Of a stretch of DNA of 64,000 bases, positions 27,895 through 40,314 are shown one piece after another; the first letter of the stretch is position 1, and each line of letters begins with the position of its first letter. A model generated the notes under the pieces. It had not been told where the DNA came from and searched no databases. It was given only the letters and a program-made list of their open reading frames with translations. Source of the DNA: Candidatus Thiosymbion sp. (lineage in GTDB: Bacteria; Pseudomonadota; Gammaproteobacteria; Chromatiales; Chromatiaceae); NCBI GenBank assembly GCA_018435665.1, contig JAHDND010000049.1, forward strand, positions 1 through 64,000, read 5' to 3'. The position numbers were made by a program, and so were the translations under genes.

Positions 27895-29673
27895 TTAGTG
27901 GCCGGTGGCCGCACCCGCGCCCTTGGGCACGCGAATGTCTTCCACCAGATGCTGGATGTGCTCCGGCGGTGGCGCGGTGGCGCGAGAAACGGCGATGGCG
28001 ACGATGAAGTTCACCAGGGCGCCGATGGCGCCAAAGGCCTCCGGCGAGATGCCCATGAACCAGTTGGCGGGGATATTGGCCGCCATTTCCGTGCCCTTGA
28101 CGAAGAACCAGCCCTTGAACCAGAAGATGTAGATCAGGGTGGTGCTGAGGCCGGCGATCATGCCGATGATGGCGCCGAGTCCATTCGCCCGCTTGTCGAA
28201 GATGCCCATCATCAACACCGGGAAGATGGAGGAGGCGGCCAGGCCGAAGGCCAGCGCCACCACCTCCGCCGCGAAGCCTGGTGGGTTGATGCCCATGTAG
28301 CCCGCCACCACGATGGCGCCCGCCATGGCGATGCGTCCCGCCAGGAGTTCCGATTTTTCCGAGATGTTGGGGGCGATCATGCCCTTGATCAGGTCGTGGG
28401 AGATGGCCGAGGAGATGGCCAGCAATAGCCCGGCGGCGGTGGAGAGGGCGGCGGCCAGGCCACCGGCGGCCACCAGGGCGATGACCCAGTTGGGCAGCCC
28501 GGCGATCTCGGGGTTGGCGAGGACCATGATGTCGTTGTCGACCTTGGTCATCTCGTTGCCCTTCCAGCCGAAGGACTCGGCCTTGGGCTTGAAGGCCTCG
28601 CTCTTGTCGTTGTAGTACTGGATGCGACCGTCGCCGTTCTTGTCCTCCCAAGCTAGGAGGCCGGTGGTTTTCCAGCGGTTCATCCACTCCGGCACCTGGG
28701 CGATCTCGACGTTGCCGGCGGCGTCGCCGACCTTGCCGACCTGAATGGTGTCCATGAGGTTGAGGCGCGCCATGGCGCCCACCGCCGGGGCCGTGGTGTA
28801 GAGGATGGCGATGAAGACCAGTGCCCAACCGGCGGAGGAGCGGGCGTCCTTGACCTTGGGCACGGTGAAGAAGCGGATGATGACATGGGGCAGACCGGCG
28901 GTACCGATCATGAGGGAGAGGGTGAGCAGGAAGATGTTGAGGGTCGAGCCCTTCTGCGCCGTGTAGGCGGCAAAGCCGAGGTCCGTGACCACCTGGTCCA
29001 GTTTGTCCAGCAGGAGGACGCCGCTTTCGGTGTGGGTGCCGCCAAGGCCGATCTGCGGGATGGGATTGCCGGTGAGCTGCAGGGAGATGAAGACGGCGGG
29101 CACCGTGTAGGCGATGATCAGGACCACGTACTGGGCGATCTGGGTGTAGGTGATGCCCTTCATGCCGCCAAGCACGGCGTAGAAGAAGACGATGACCATG
29201 CCGATGATGACGCCGGTCTCGAAGCCCACTTCCAGGAAGCGGGAGAAGGCCACGCCCACGCCCTTCATCTGGCCGATAACGTAGGTGAGGGAGGCGACGA
29301 GCAGGCAGATGACGCCCACCAGGCGGGCCGTTTGGGAGGCATAACGGTCGCCGATGAATTCCGGAACCGTGAATTTACCGAACTTGCGCAGGTAGGGGGC
29401 CAGGAGCAGGGCCAGCAGGACGTAGCCGCCGGTCCAGCCCATCAGGTAGGCGGAGGCGTCGTAACCCTGGAAGGCGATGATGCCGGCCATGGAGATGAAG
29501 GAGGCCGCGGACATCCAGTCCGCCGCGGTGGCCATGCCGTTGGCGACCGGGTGCACGCCGCCGCCGGCGACGTAGAACTCACCCGTTGAACCCGCGCGGG
29601 TCCAGAAGGCGATACCGAGGTAGAGCGCGAACGTCGCGCCCACCACCAGAAAGGTCCACATTTGCAGTGTCAT
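27895..29673 (-). CDS. sodium:solute symporter, acetate/ActP type (VC_2705-like)
   Basis: 592 residues with about 13 membrane segments; SSSF family. Signatures: FYVAGGGVHPVANGMATAADWMSAASFI, GGMKGITYTQ and GTAGLPHVIIRFFTV. A soluble loop (about residues 320-385) includes DKNGDGRIQYYND, an EF-hand-like Asp/Asn/Gly loop. Together with the DUF4212 small subunit immediately upstream it matches the two-component VC_2705/VC_2706-type symporters linked to acs. It differs in subtype from the ActP at 30804, so the cell has two uptake systems here. Terminates at 27793-27810. Confidence 0.93.
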   Translation of the reverse strand: MTLQMWTFLVVGATFALYLGIAFWTRAGSTGEFYVAGGGVHPVANGMATAADWMSAASFISMAGIIAFQGYDASAYLMGWTGGYVLLALLLAPYLRKFGKFTVPEFIGDRYASQTARLVGVICLLVASLTYVIGQMKGVGVAFSRFLEVGFETGVIIGMVIVFFYAVLGGMKGITYTQIAQYVVLIIAYTVPAVFISLQLTGNPIPQIGLGGTHTESGVLLLDKLDQVVTDLGFAAYTAQKGSTLNIFLLTLSLMIGTAGLPHVIIRFFTVPKVKDARSSAGWALVFIAILYTTAPAVGAMARLNLMDTIQVGKVGDAAGNVEIAQVPEWMNRWKTTGLLAWEDKNGDGRIQYYNDKSEAFKPKAESFGWKGNEMTKVDNDIMVLANPEIAGLPNWVIALVAAGGLAAALSTAAGLLLAISSAISHDLIKGMIAPNISEKSELLAGRIAMAGAIVVAGYMGINPPGFAAEVVALAFGLAASSIFPVLMMGIFDKRANGLGAIIGMIAGLSTTLIYIFWFKGWFFVKGTEMAANIPANWFMGISPEAFGAIGALVNFIVAIAVSRATAPPPEHIQHLVEDIRVPKGAGAATGH

Positions 29674-29742
29674 GGGAGGCGATTCCTCTGAAGGGGAAGG
29701 GCTGGGAGGCTGAGGCTGGCGGAACCGGGGACGGGCCCCGGA

Positions 29743-29997
29743 TCACTCGTGCACATCGAATTTCTGATCAAGGGCGTTCATGCGCCAGGCGTAGAAGAAG
29801 ATCAGCAGAATGAAGATGTACATCGAACCCTGCTGGGCGAACCAGAAGCCCAGCTTGTAGCCTCCGATCGAGACGGTGTTGAACGTGTCGACCAGGAGGA
29901 TGCCGAAGCCATAGGAAACGACGAACCAGATCACGAGCAGGATGGAGAGAAGGCGGAGATTGGCCTTCCAGTAAGCGGCACGGTTCTCGGGTGTCAT
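29743..29997 (-). CDS. DUF4212 symporter small subunit
   Basis: 84 residues from ATG 29997, with GAGGAG 9 nt upstream; the longer frame to 30075 is unsupported. Two membrane segments (about 15-38 and 50-75) and conserved YWKANLRLL, GFWFAQQGSMYIFILLIFFYAWRMN. Members of this family are encoded directly before VC_2705-type solute symporters and are thought to be their small subunit. A 69-bp gap separates it from the symporter. Confidence 0.93.
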   Translation of the reverse strand: MTPENRAAYWKANLRLLSILLVIWFVVSYGFGILLVDTFNTVSIGGYKLGFWFAQQGSMYIFILLIFFYAWRMNALDQKFDVHE

Positions 29998-30495
29998 GGA
30001 GAACGACTCCTCGTCTGTATTAGTTTTGATAGTTGGTGTTGGGGAAACCGGATCCCTGCACACGAGGCCGGTCAACCAGGTGGAAATTGCCTGGCCGGCA
30101 TGGGGATGGCAGTTGGGTCCTCCTCGCGATTAGTTTTTGCCCCTTCAGCCCTGCCACGCCGTGGGGTTGTTTGTCATTGTTATTTCGCAATCATGCCCCT
30201 GTCAATGCCCTTGGCCTTTCTGGACGCGGCTGGAGACAGGGCCTATCATGCGCCGGTCCGCACCAGGGCAGTGGGAAAGACACTGGCGACCTGGCGCCTG
30301 GGGATCATGGTTCCCGGGCACCGCTTCGTTGCTCCCCCTGATCCTGTTCCTTTGAAAATGCTAACGCGGACAGGGCGGATCGCCATGGATCACCGATCGA
30401 CTGGTCGCCTTCATGCCGTTCCCGAAGGGTACCAAGGTCAAAGACCTTCCACCCTGGTTACCACTGTTTTCCTTCCGAGATGAGGAGGTTTTCCC
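29998..30495. promoter_or_regulatory. divergent intergenic region between two symporter operons
   Basis: 498 bp separate the DUF4212-symporter (minus) and DUF485-actP (plus) operons, so both promoters must lie here. No convincing -10/-35 or -24/-12 pair and no operator palindrome could be picked by eye. Open frames crossing it lack ribosome-binding sites. Confidence 0.5.
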
Positions 30496-30807
30496 GTGTC
30501 CGTTGAAGCCTGGGGCCAAATTCGGTCAAACCCGAAATTTCAGACCTTCGTCAAAAAACGTAACCGTTACTCGATCATCATGTCCATCCTGGTGATCTTT
30601 GCCTATTTCGGTTTCATCCTCTTGATTGCCTTCGACAAGGCCTTCCTGGCGCAGCAGATCGTGCCGGGGGGCGTCATGTCCCTGGGCATCCCGCTGGGGG
30701 TCGGCGTCATCCTCTTCACCATCGTCCTGACCTGGATCTATGTGCGCCGGGCCAATACCGAGTTCGATGCCGAGGCCGAGGCCATCCTGGAGGAGTCCAC
30801 CAAATGA
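30496..30807 (+). CDS. DUF485 membrane protein, ActP partner
   Basis: 103 residues from GTG 30496, with GAGGAGG 7 nt upstream. Two membrane helices (about 27-48 and 60-85) and a C-terminal acidic tail. The [32 protein letters not shown] pattern is typical of the YjcH/DUF485 family, encoded between acs and actP in E. coli. It overlaps actP by ATGA, indicating translational coupling. Confidence 0.93.
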   Translation: MSVEAWGQIRSNPKFQTFVKKRNRYSIIMSILVIFAYFGFILLIAFDKAFLAQQIVPGGVMSLGIPLGVGVILFTIVLTWIYVRRANTEFDAEAEAILEESTK

Positions 30808-32540
30808 ATCCCGTTGTCACTACCCTGATCGCGGTCGTCGCCATCGCCCTCATCGGCTTTTTCGGCACCGCCTTCGGCGCCGGTCCCGACACCGGCCAGA
30901 CCCAGCAGCAGGCGACCAACTGGACGGCCATCTCCATGTTCGCCGGCTTCGTCCTCGTCACCCTGGGCATCACCAAGTGGGCCGCGGCCCGCACCCGCTC
31001 CGTCGCCGACTTCTACACCGCGGGCGGCGGCATCACCGGCTTTCAGAATGGCCTGGCCATCGCCGGCGACTACATGTCCGCCGCCTCCTTCCTGGGTATC
31101 TCGGGCCTGGTGTTCGCCAACGGCTTTGACGGCCTCATCTTCTCCATCGGCTGGCTGGTCGGCTGGCCGGTGCTGACCTTCCTCATGGCCGAGCGTCTGC
31201 GCAACCTGGGTAAGTTCACCTTCGCCGACGTCGCCTCCTACCGTTTCGCACAGACCCCCCTGCGCAGTTTCGCCGCCACCGGGACCCTGGTGGTGGTCGC
31301 CTTCTACATGATCGCGCAGATGGTCGGCGCCGGGCAGCTCATCAAGATCCTCTTCGGCCTAGAGTACATCTACGCCGTCATCCTGGTCGGCGTCATCATG
31401 ATGATGTACGTCCTCTTCGGTGGCATGACCGCCACCACCTGGGTGCAGATCATCAAGGCCGTGCTGCTGCTCGGTGGCGCCACCTTCATGGCGATCATGG
31501 TCCTGCTCCAGTTTGGCTTCAGCCCCGAGGCCCTGTTTGCCAAGGCGGTGGAGGTCAAGACCGGTCTGGCCGCCGCCACGGGTAAATCCGCCGAGGAGGC
31601 CGCCAAGGCCGGCGCATCCATCATGGCCCCGGGTGGCCTTATCAATGATCCCATCTCCGCCATCTCCGTGGGCATGGCCCTCATGTTCGGCACCGCCGGT
31701 CTGCCCCACATCCTGATGCGCTTCTTCACCGTCCCCACCGCCAAGGAGGCCCGCAAGTCCGTGGCCTGGGCGACGACCTGGATCGGCTACTTCTACATCC
31801 TGACCTTCATCATCGGCTTCGGCGCCATCGTCAACCTGATCCCCAACCCGGGCGAGTACTTCGTCAATGGTGATCTGGCCAAGGGCCTCAACGGCGGCGG
31901 CAACATGGCGGCCGTGCATTTGGCCAACGCCGTGGGCGGCAACGTCTTCCTCGGCTTCATCTCCGCCGTGGCCTTCGCCACCATCCTGGCGGTGGTGGCC
32001 GGCCTGACCCTGTCCGGCGCCTCGGCCGTGTCCCACGACCTCTATGCCTCGGTCTGGCGTCATGGCAACGTCGACTCCGACACCGAGCTGCGGGTCTCGA
32101 AGATCACCACCGTCGCCCTGGGCATCATCGCCGTCCTGCTCGGCATCCTTTTCGAGAAGCAGAACGTCGCCTTCATGGTCATGCTGGCCTTCACCATCGC
32201 CGCCTCCGCCAACTTCCCGGTGCTGTTCATGTCGGTGCTGTGGAAGAACTGCACCACCACCGGCGCGGTGGTGGGTGGCACCGTGGGTCTGGTCATGTCC
32301 GTGGTCCTGACCGTCCTGTCCCCCGGCGTCTGGGAGGCGACCCTCGGCAATCCCAAGGGCAGCGCCTGGTTCCCCTACTCGACGCCGGCGGTCTTCTCCA
32401 TCACGTCGGCCTTTGTCGTGATCTGGATCGTTTCCCTCCTGGATCGCAGTGCCCGGGCGCAGAAGGAACGCGCCCTCTATCCCGACCAGATGACCCGGTC
32501 GGAGACGGGCGTGGGCGCCGCCGAGGCCTCGGCCCACTAG
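30804..32540 (+). CDS. actP: cation/acetate symporter ActP
   Basis: 578 residues, SSSF family. An N-terminal hydrophobic segment precedes [72 protein letters not shown] and [13 protein letters not shown]. About 13-14 membrane helices. Start ATG 30804 overlaps the DUF485 stop. Takes up acetate with Na+ (by family; also glycolate or pyruvate in homologues). Followed by a strong hairpin at 32571-32599. Confidence 0.95.
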   Translation: MNPVVTTLIAVVAIALIGFFGTAFGAGPDTGQTQQQATNWTAISMFAGFVLVTLGITKWAAARTRSVADFYTAGGGITGFQNGLAIAGDYMSAASFLGISGLVFANGFDGLIFSIGWLVGWPVLTFLMAERLRNLGKFTFADVASYRFAQTPLRSFAATGTLVVVAFYMIAQMVGAGQLIKILFGLEYIYAVILVGVIMMMYVLFGGMTATTWVQIIKAVLLLGGATFMAIMVLLQFGFSPEALFAKAVEVKTGLAAATGKSAEEAAKAGASIMAPGGLINDPISAISVGMALMFGTAGLPHILMRFFTVPTAKEARKSVAWATTWIGYFYILTFIIGFGAIVNLIPNPGEYFVNGDLAKGLNGGGNMAAVHLANAVGGNVFLGFISAVAFATILAVVAGLTLSGASAVSHDLYASVWRHGNVDSDTELRVSKITTVALGIIAVLLGILFEKQNVAFMVMLAFTIAASANFPVLFMSVLWKNCTTTGAVVGGTVGLVMSVVLTVLSPGVWEATLGNPKGSAWFPYSTPAVFSITSAFVVIWIVSLLDRSARAQKERALYPDQMTRSETGVGAAEASAH

Positions 32541-32570
32541 GCAGCGCCTTGACAGGCCGGGACGCCTGAA

Positions 32571-32599
32571 GAAAATGCCCGCCATTGGCGGGCATTTTC
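32571..32599 (+). terminator. intrinsic terminator after actP
   Basis: A perfect 13-bp inverted repeat (GAAAATGCCCGCC / GGCGGGCATTTTC) with a 3-nt loop, A/T-rich outer arms. It could work on both strands. Confidence 0.9.
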
Positions 32600-32774
32600 G
32601 TTGGGGGAATCCGGTCGCGAGGGGCCGATCTTCCCGGCGTGACCGATCGGCGATCCGCCGCGGCCATTCAATAACCGGCGTTTCGCCCCGATATGGGAGG
32701 GATTCCCGGGGCTGCCCTCCTGATCGACGAACTTCTTAATCTTTCGCGGCCAGACTATCCGAGCGGATCAAGCT

Positions 32775-34166
32775 ATGCGCTATGTAAGTACCCGCGGGGG
32801 CGTGGCCCCCATTGGTTTCGCCGAGGCGGTGATGATGGGCCTGGCCACGGACGGTGGCCTGCTGGTCCCGGCGAGCCCCCCGCGCCTGGACGACGACACC
32901 CTGCGGGCCTGGGCCAAGCTGCGCTTTCAGGACCTGGCCCTGGAGGTCATGACCCCCTTTGTCGGCGATGCCATCCCGCGGGCCGACCTGGCCGATCTGA
33001 TCGAACGCTCCTACGCCACCTTCAGCCACCCGGAGGTGACGCCCGTGGTGCGCCTGGGGGATCAGTGGCTGCTGGAGCTCTTCCATGGCCCGACGGCGGC
33101 CTTCAAGGACGTGGCCCTCCAGTTCCTGGGCAACCTCTTCGAGTATCTGCTGGAGCGGGACGGTGGCCGTCTCAACATCGTCGGCGCCACCTCGGGGGAC
33201 ACGGGGTCGGCGGCCATCGCCGGGGTGCGCGGCAAGGCGCGCATCCAGATATTCATCCTCTTCCCGGACGGGCGCGTCTCGCCCATCCAGGAACGGCAGA
33301 TGACGACGGTGCTGGACCCCAATGTCCACACCATCGCCATCCGCGGCACCTTCGACGACGGTCAGCGCATCGTCAAGCAGCTCTTCGGCGACCTGGACTT
33401 CAAGCGCGAGTTGAGCCTGGGCGCCGTCAATTCCATCAACTGGGCGCGCATCCTCGCCCAGATGGTCTACTACTTCTACGCCTGGGCGCGGGTGACTGGC
33501 GGTGACCCCTGTCATCCGGTCAGTTTCGCCGTGCCCACCGGCAACTTTGGCGACATCTTCGCAGGCTACATGGCCAAGCGCATGGGCCTGCCGGTGGAGC
33601 GCTTGATCATCGCCACCAACCGCAACGATATCCTCAGCCGCTTCGTCCATACCGGCGTCTACGCCGCGGGGGAGGTCTACCCAACCCTGAGCCCGGCCAT
33701 GGACATCCAGATCGCCTCCAACTTCGAGCGTTATCTCTATTATCTCGTCGACCAGGACCCGGTCGTGGTAAGCAGCTACTTGGATTTCCTGGGCCGTGAG
33801 GGGAGGATGGAGGTGGCGAGCCATCGGCTCGACCGGGCCCAGTCTCATTTCGACGCCGTGGCCGTCAGCGATGAGGCGACCCTGGCCCAGATCCGTGAGA
33901 CCTACGAGCGTCTGGGTTACATCCTCGACCCCCATACCGCCACTGGGGTGCGGGCCGCCCAGGGCCGGACGGATGTGATCTGCCTCGCCACCGCCCACCC
34001 CGCCAAGTTTGCCGAGGCCGTGACCCAGGCCATCGGCCGGGAGGCCGAGCCCCCGCTGGCCCTGCGAGGGCTGATGGAGAAGGAGACCCGCTGCGCCCAT
34101 CTGGAGGCCAGCGAGGCGGCCGTCCGCGCCCACATTCGCGCTACCCTGGCCAAGGTCGACCCATGA
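32775..34166 (+). CDS. thrC: threonine synthase
   Basis: 463 residues; PLP enzyme converting O-phosphohomoserine to threonine. It begins MRYVSTRGG as expected for the long threonine synthase class. The PLP lysine is K111 in [14 protein letters not shown]; the phosphate-binding loop is [11 protein letters not shown]. Also present are [35 protein letters not shown] and the C-terminal TAHPAKF. Overlaps the next gene by 4 bp. No homoserine dehydrogenase or kinase is in view. Confidence 0.96.
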   Translation: MRYVSTRGGVAPIGFAEAVMMGLATDGGLLVPASPPRLDDDTLRAWAKLRFQDLALEVMTPFVGDAIPRADLADLIERSYATFSHPEVTPVVRLGDQWLLELFHGPTAAFKDVALQFLGNLFEYLLERDGGRLNIVGATSGDTGSAAIAGVRGKARIQIFILFPDGRVSPIQERQMTTVLDPNVHTIAIRGTFDDGQRIVKQLFGDLDFKRELSLGAVNSINWARILAQMVYYFYAWARVTGGDPCHPVSFAVPTGNFGDIFAGYMAKRMGLPVERLIIATNRNDILSRFVHTGVYAAGEVYPTLSPAMDIQIASNFERYLYYLVDQDPVVVSSYLDFLGREGRMEVASHRLDRAQSHFDAVAVSDEATLAQIRETYERLGYILDPHTATGVRAAQGRTDVICLATAHPAKFAEAVTQAIGREAEPPLALRGLMEKETRCAHLEASEAAVRAHIRATLAKVDP

Positions 34167-35785
34167 CCCATCCCGGCGCTAGCTGTCCCCCAGGCCACCG
34201 GCAGGAGCGGGCCCCCGCCATCCTCATCCTGGATACCACCCTGCGCGATGGGGAGCAGACCCAGGGCGTCTCCTTTTCGCCGGAGGAAAAGCTCAACATC
34301 GCCAAGGCCCTGCTTGAACTGGTGCAGGTCGACCGTATCGAGGTCGCCTCGGCGCGGGTCTCCCGCGGCGAGCAGGCCGCCGTCGCCACCATCCTCGACT
34401 GGGCGCGGGCCGCGGGGCTGGATGGCCGAATCGAGGTCCTGGGCTTCGTCGATCGCGGCCGCAGCGTGGACTGGATCCGCGAGGCCGGCGGGCGGGTGCT
34501 GAACCTCCTGGCCAAGGGCAGCCTCAAGCATTGCCAAGGTCAGCTCGGCAAGACCCTGGAGGAGCACGCCCGGGACGTGCGCGACGAGATCCGCCTGGCC
34601 CGGGACCGGGGCCTGGCGGTCAATATCTACTTGGAGGACTGGTCGAACGGCTATCAGGATAGCCGCGACTATGTCTACGGCCTGGTGGAGCGCCTGGCGG
34701 ACACGGGCCTGGGCCATGTCATGCTGCCCGATACCCTGGGGGTCATGACCCCGGAGGCGGTCGCCGCCGCCATGAGCGACATGATCCAGCGCTTTCCGGG
34801 GCTGCGCTTCGATTTTCACCCCCACAATGACTATGGCCTGGCCACCGCCAACGTCCTGGCCGCGGCCCGGGCCGGGGCGGCGGCGGTCCATTGCACCGTC
34901 AATTGCTTGGGCGAGCGCGCCGGCAATGCCTCCCTGGCGGAGGTGGCCGTCAATCTCCGCGACCACCTGGGGATGAGGCTGGCCATCGACGAGACCCACC
35001 TGGCTCGGGTCAGCGAGCTGGTGGAGTCCTTCTCAGGCAAGCGCATTGCCGACAACGCCCCCATCGTCGGCGAGGACGTCTTCACCCAGACCGCCGGAAT
35101 CCACGCCGACGGCGACCGCAAGGCCTGTCTCTACCATACCCAGCTCAGCCCGGAGCGCTTCGCCCGCCGGCGCAAGTACGCCTTGGGCAAGCTGGCCGGC
35201 AAGGCCTCCCTGGCCAAGAACCTGGAAAGGCTGGATATCAGCCTGTCGGAGGAGAATCAGCGCAAGGTCCTGCAACGGGTGGTGGAACTGGGTGACTCAA
35301 AGAAGACCATCACCACCGACGACCTGCCCTTCATCATCGCCGAGGTCCTGGAAAGCAAGGACTACAATCACGTCCAGTTGCTGGCCTGTAACCTCAGCAG
35401 CGCCATCGACCTGCCCTCCACCGCCAGTATCCGCGTGCGCGTCGGCGCCGACATCCACACCGCCGCCGGCAGCGGCAACGGCAGCTTCGACGCCTTCATC
35501 AAGGCCCTGGCCAAGATCCTGCGCCGCCATGGCATCACCCTGCCGGCCCTGCTCGACTACGAGGTCCGCATCCCCAAGGGGGGTCGCACCGACGCCCTGA
35601 CCGAGTGCATCATCACTTGGGCGGAGGACGGCGGGGCGGTGCGGACCCGCGGTATCCATACCAACCAGGTCTTTGCCGGGATCACCGCGACCCTGCGGCT
35701 GGTGAATCTGCTCATTCACCGTTCCCCCGAGCTGGTAGCGGCCCTGGGGGCGGGGGAGGGGGGGCAGGCCGGCACCGAAGGTTGA
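34163..35785 (+). CDS. alpha-isopropylmalate/citramalate synthase family enzyme
   Basis: 540 residues. The HMGL-like TIM barrel (about 20-290) shows [22 protein letters not shown], the metal-binding HPHNDYGLA and the [12 protein letters not shown] motif. The C-terminal LeuA-type regulatory domain (about 400-525) has [14 protein letters not shown]. These enzymes condense acetyl-CoA with 2-oxoisovalerate or pyruvate in leucine/isoleucine synthesis. The [11 protein letters not shown]...[14 protein letters not shown] subtype differs from standard LeuA, so citramalate synthase or another 2-oxoacid is possible. Coupling to thrC by ATGA would fit isoleucine supply. The stop lies inside the first copy of a 48-bp repeat. 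Confidence 0.85.
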   Translation: MTHPGASCPPGHRQERAPAILILDTTLRDGEQTQGVSFSPEEKLNIAKALLELVQVDRIEVASARVSRGEQAAVATILDWARAAGLDGRIEVLGFVDRGRSVDWIREAGGRVLNLLAKGSLKHCQGQLGKTLEEHARDVRDEIRLARDRGLAVNIYLEDWSNGYQDSRDYVYGLVERLADTGLGHVMLPDTLGVMTPEAVAAAMSDMIQRFPGLRFDFHPHNDYGLATANVLAAARAGAAAVHCTVNCLGERAGNASLAEVAVNLRDHLGMRLAIDETHLARVSELVESFSGKRIADNAPIVGEDVFTQTAGIHADGDRKACLYHTQLSPERFARRRKYALGKLAGKASLAKNLERLDISLSEENQRKVLQRVVELGDSKKTITTDDLPFIIAEVLESKDYNHVQLLACNLSSAIDLPSTASIRVRVGADIHTAAGSGNGSFDAFIKALAKILRRHGITLPALLDYEVRIPKGGRTDALTECIITWAEDGGAVRTRGIHTNQVFAGITATLRLVNLLIHRSPELVAALGAGEGGQAGTEG

Positions 35786-35851
35786 GCGGGTGCCCCCGCC
35801 AAGCAGGGAGGGCAGGTCGGCGCCGAGGGTTGAGCGGGTGTCCCCGCCAAG
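35762..35851 (+). repeat. 48-bp direct repeat overlapping the end of the synthase gene
   Basis: Two copies (35762-35809 and 35810-35851) of a unit containing GGTTGAGCGGGTGxCCCCGCC. Each copy carries the TGA found at the end of the upstream gene, as if the gene's 3' end had been duplicated. Confidence 0.85.
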
Positions 35852-35880
35852 TCCGGTGACCCGACTGAAGGCAGGCCAGA

Positions 35881-35925
35881 CCTGGCCTGGCCTGGCCTGG
35901 CCTGGCCTGGCCTGGCCTGGCCTGG
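35881..35925 (+). repeat. (CCTGG)9 pentanucleotide repeat
   Basis: Nine perfect CCTGG units lie between the synthase gene and the lytic transglycosylase. CCTGG is also a CCWGG methylation-type site, so the run is a dense cluster of such sites. The unit is not a multiple of three, in keeping with its non-coding position. Confidence 0.97.
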
Positions 35926-36061
35926 CCCGGGCGGTGCTTGTGGCTTTTCGGCGCGTTCTGATGGAAACTACTCCCGATAGGTTGATATTCCGCGCGGGAG
36001 CCGGGACCCTGGGTCCGGCTGGCATCCGGCGCACCACCCCCTTCCCCCCGGTGGCGAGACG

Positions 36062-36994
36062 ATGCGAACGACCAATATCCCTTCCCTGCTGGCGGCCGGT
36101 CTGCTGTTCGCCCTCCTGTCCCCCGGGCCGACCCAGGCGGCCGACCGCGGTCCGGTTACCGTCAAGGACGCCCTGGGCAGTTCCGCGGCCAAGGGGGGCG
36201 ATGCCAAACCCGACAAGGTCTTCACCGAGGCCATGCGCAGCCAGGACCCCCACCTGCTGACGGCCTCGGGTCAGCGTTACGAAAACGGGGTCGGTGTCGC
36301 CCAGGATGTTGACAAGGCCCTCAAGCTCTATTGCCGCGCCGCCGGGATGGGCGATGTCGACGCCCAGTACCGGCTCGGCCATATCCATGCGCATGGGCGG
36401 GGCGTCAAGCGGGATCCGGAACTGGCCGCCGCCTGGTTCGCCGAGGCGGTCAAGGGCCGGCATGCCCTGGCGGCCACGCAGCTCAAGCTCCTCAAGGTCA
36501 AGGCCGAACCCAGACGCAAACCCTCCTGCGCCCCCGCCGGCGGTGTCGATACCCGGATCGTCCTGCGCCCCCACCCGGCCACGGGGGAGATCGCCAAGCT
36601 GGTGCATAGCCTGGCGCCAAATTACCGCCTCGATCCCAGCCTGGTACTGGCGGTGGTCGAGGTGGAATCGAACTTCAATCCCCAGGCCCGCTCGCCCAAG
36701 GACGCCCAGGGCTTGATGCAGCTCATCCCCGCCACCGCGGAGCGTTTCGGGGTCGCGGATGTCTGGGACCCGGAGCAGAACCTCAAGGGTGGCATGGCCT
36801 ACCTGCGCTGGCTTCTCGACCGCTTTGAGGGCGACCTCAAACTGGCCCTGGCGGGCTATAACGCCGGCGAGGGGGCTGTGGAAAAGCATGGTGGGGTGCC
36901 GCCTTACGAGGAGACCCAGGCCTATGTCGCACGCATCCTGCGCCGCCTGGGTATCGAGGAGGCGACGGTGAAACCGGACCAGGAGACCAGTTAG
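36062..36994 (+). CDS. Sel1-repeat lytic transglycosylase
   Basis: 310 residues. A signal peptide (1-26, ending TQAAD) is followed by two Sel1-like helical repeats (about 65-140, GQRYENGVGVAQDVDKALKLY and LGHIHAHGRGVKRDPELAAAWF) and a C-terminal SLT (goose-lysozyme-like) domain (about 175-295). Catalytic Glu is in VEVESNFNPQARSPKDAQGLMQLIP; NVKGGMAYLRWLL- and AGYNAGEGAVEKHGGVPPY-type motifs complete it. Cleaves peptidoglycan in the periplasm with 1,6-anhydro product. ATG 36062 is at the start of the signal peptide. Confidence 0.93.
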   Translation: MRTTNIPSLLAAGLLFALLSPGPTQAADRGPVTVKDALGSSAAKGGDAKPDKVFTEAMRSQDPHLLTASGQRYENGVGVAQDVDKALKLYCRAAGMGDVDAQYRLGHIHAHGRGVKRDPELAAAWFAEAVKGRHALAATQLKLLKVKAEPRRKPSCAPAGGVDTRIVLRPHPATGEIAKLVHSLAPNYRLDPSLVLAVVEVESNFNPQARSPKDAQGLMQLIPATAERFGVADVWDPEQNLKGGMAYLRWLLDRFEGDLKLALAGYNAGEGAVEKHGGVPPYEETQAYVARILRRLGIEEATVKPDQETS

Positions 36995-37100
36995 GTCTCT
37001 TCCTGTCCCCCAGTCTGGTTGCGCTCATCCGGCTCCGGCGGCCACCGTGCGCCGCCCCCCCTTGCTTGAAAAACCGAGTGTTTTGCTTTAGTTTGAGGCC

Positions 37101-37205
37101 ACAACCCTGCTGGGGGTGCACCGCGCTGGCGAACCAAGGCCAGACGTGGCGCTGAGAGAGACCCTTGGAACCTGATCCGGGTAATGCCGGCGCAGGAAAG
37201 CGGGC
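37101..37205 (+). promoter_or_regulatory. TPP riboswitch (thi box) upstream of thiC
   Basis: Contains the conserved thi-box elements in order: TGGGGGTGC, GCTGAGAGAGACCCTTGGAA, CCTGATCCGGGTAATGCCGG and CGCAGGAAAGCGGG. These form the pyrimidine- and pyrophosphate-sensing helices that bind thiamine pyrophosphate. It lies about 190 bp before the thiC start. A weak upstream promoter (TTGAAA at 37066-37071, TAGTTT at 37089-37094) is possible. It represses thiC when TPP is abundant. Confidence 0.95.
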
Positions 37206-37362
37206 CCGATGATCACCCATGCCGACGCTGCCGCGGTCCGTGAGTCATTGCCGGCCTGCCCTATATTCTCTCCCTGCCTCCCCCCAGCCCCTGGTCAATC
37301 CGGATTCCCCGGGCTAACCGTCCCCGGAGCAGGCGGCCGAGGCGGCTCGATTGGGCCCCTGA

Positions 37363-39285
<1,923 letters not shown>

Positions 39286-39292
39286 TTCCCCC

Positions 39293-40144
39293 ATGAATAA
39301 CGACCTACTGCTCCCGGCGCTCCTGGCCTTGCTGATCGTCTTCGTCCTGGCCGTCGGTCTGGGCAGGTGGATTCATCGGCAGGAGAGACGGCGTGGCCTG
39401 ATCGAGCAACGCGATCAGCCCCTGGTCGGCGATGGGATCGGCGGCGCCTTCGGTTTCATCGGGGGTTCCGCCGCCTTTCTGCTGGGCGTGCTGATGTTGA
39501 CCTCGATCGATCACTTCAAGGCCACGGAGGAGATCGCCCGGGCCGAGGCCATTGCCTACTCGGCGGCCTACGACGCCACCGCCGCCGCCCCCGCGGAACT
39601 ACAGCCCCAGATCCGGCGCGATCTGGCGTGTCTGATGCGATCCGTCGTTCAGGACTCCTGGAGCGCGGTGGCGGCGGAAGACCTCACCGGCGACGAGAAT
39701 ACCCAGGCATGGACGCTTCGGGCCTATGCCACCCTCAACGCCGTTGAATCCGAGCGCTCCACCGAACAGGCAGCGATGGAACGTATCGAGGATGGCCTGG
39801 CGGAGGCCGTGAAAGCCGGACAATCCCGGTTGCTTTCGGCCAGGGCGTCGATGCCCATGCCGTTGTGGGTCGTCGTCTATGTCAGTCTGTTCATCGTATT
39901 TCTGGTCGTGACCCTCTTGCTGCGACCCTATCCCCCTTTCGAGTCCCTCGCTCTGGGGAGCATCCTCATGCTGACGGCGGCAATGCTCTGGACCCTCGCC
40001 GCTTATCAGGCACCCTTCAACAAGAGCGATGGGGTCTACATCGCCCCCGAGGCGCTGGAGGCGGTCATGACCCGTCTGCGGGATGTCTATCCGGGCCCGG
40101 TCTGGGAGCCCTGCGAGCGGCTCGCCACCTCCGAGCCGGGTTGA
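39293..40144 (+). CDS. DUF4239-like membrane protein
   Basis: 283 residues with membrane segments at about 6-24, 55-72, 190-210 and 220-240, and a soluble stretch (about 75-185) between the pairs. The pattern GxGGAFGFIGGSAAFLLGVLMLTSIDHFKATEEIARAEA and the paired helices match DUF4239/bestrophin-like family proteins of unknown function. It starts 8 bp after thiC and could be read from the same transcript, though no thiamine link is known. Confidence 0.75.
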   Translation: MNNDLLLPALLALLIVFVLAVGLGRWIHRQERRRGLIEQRDQPLVGDGIGGAFGFIGGSAAFLLGVLMLTSIDHFKATEEIARAEAIAYSAAYDATAAAPAELQPQIRRDLACLMRSVVQDSWSAVAAEDLTGDENTQAWTLRAYATLNAVESERSTEQAAMERIEDGLAEAVKAGQSRLLSARASMPMPLWVVVYVSLFIVFLVVTLLLRPYPPFESLALGSILMLTAAMLWTLAAYQAPFNKSDGVYIAPEALEAVMTRLRDVYPGPVWEPCERLATSEPG

Positions 40145-40314
40145 GACTGACTCCGCCAACTCTCTTTGAAGCGGGAGCGGTAAAGGCGGTCGCTGAGAGG
40201 GAGGAAGGCCCAACGCCTCTTGTCTTGTCGGCCTTACCCAGGGGCCGCTAAGATCGCGGGCAAGGCCGGGTTGTCGCGCCTAACCTCACCCTTTTCCTTT
40301 TCGGAGCCCTTGCC

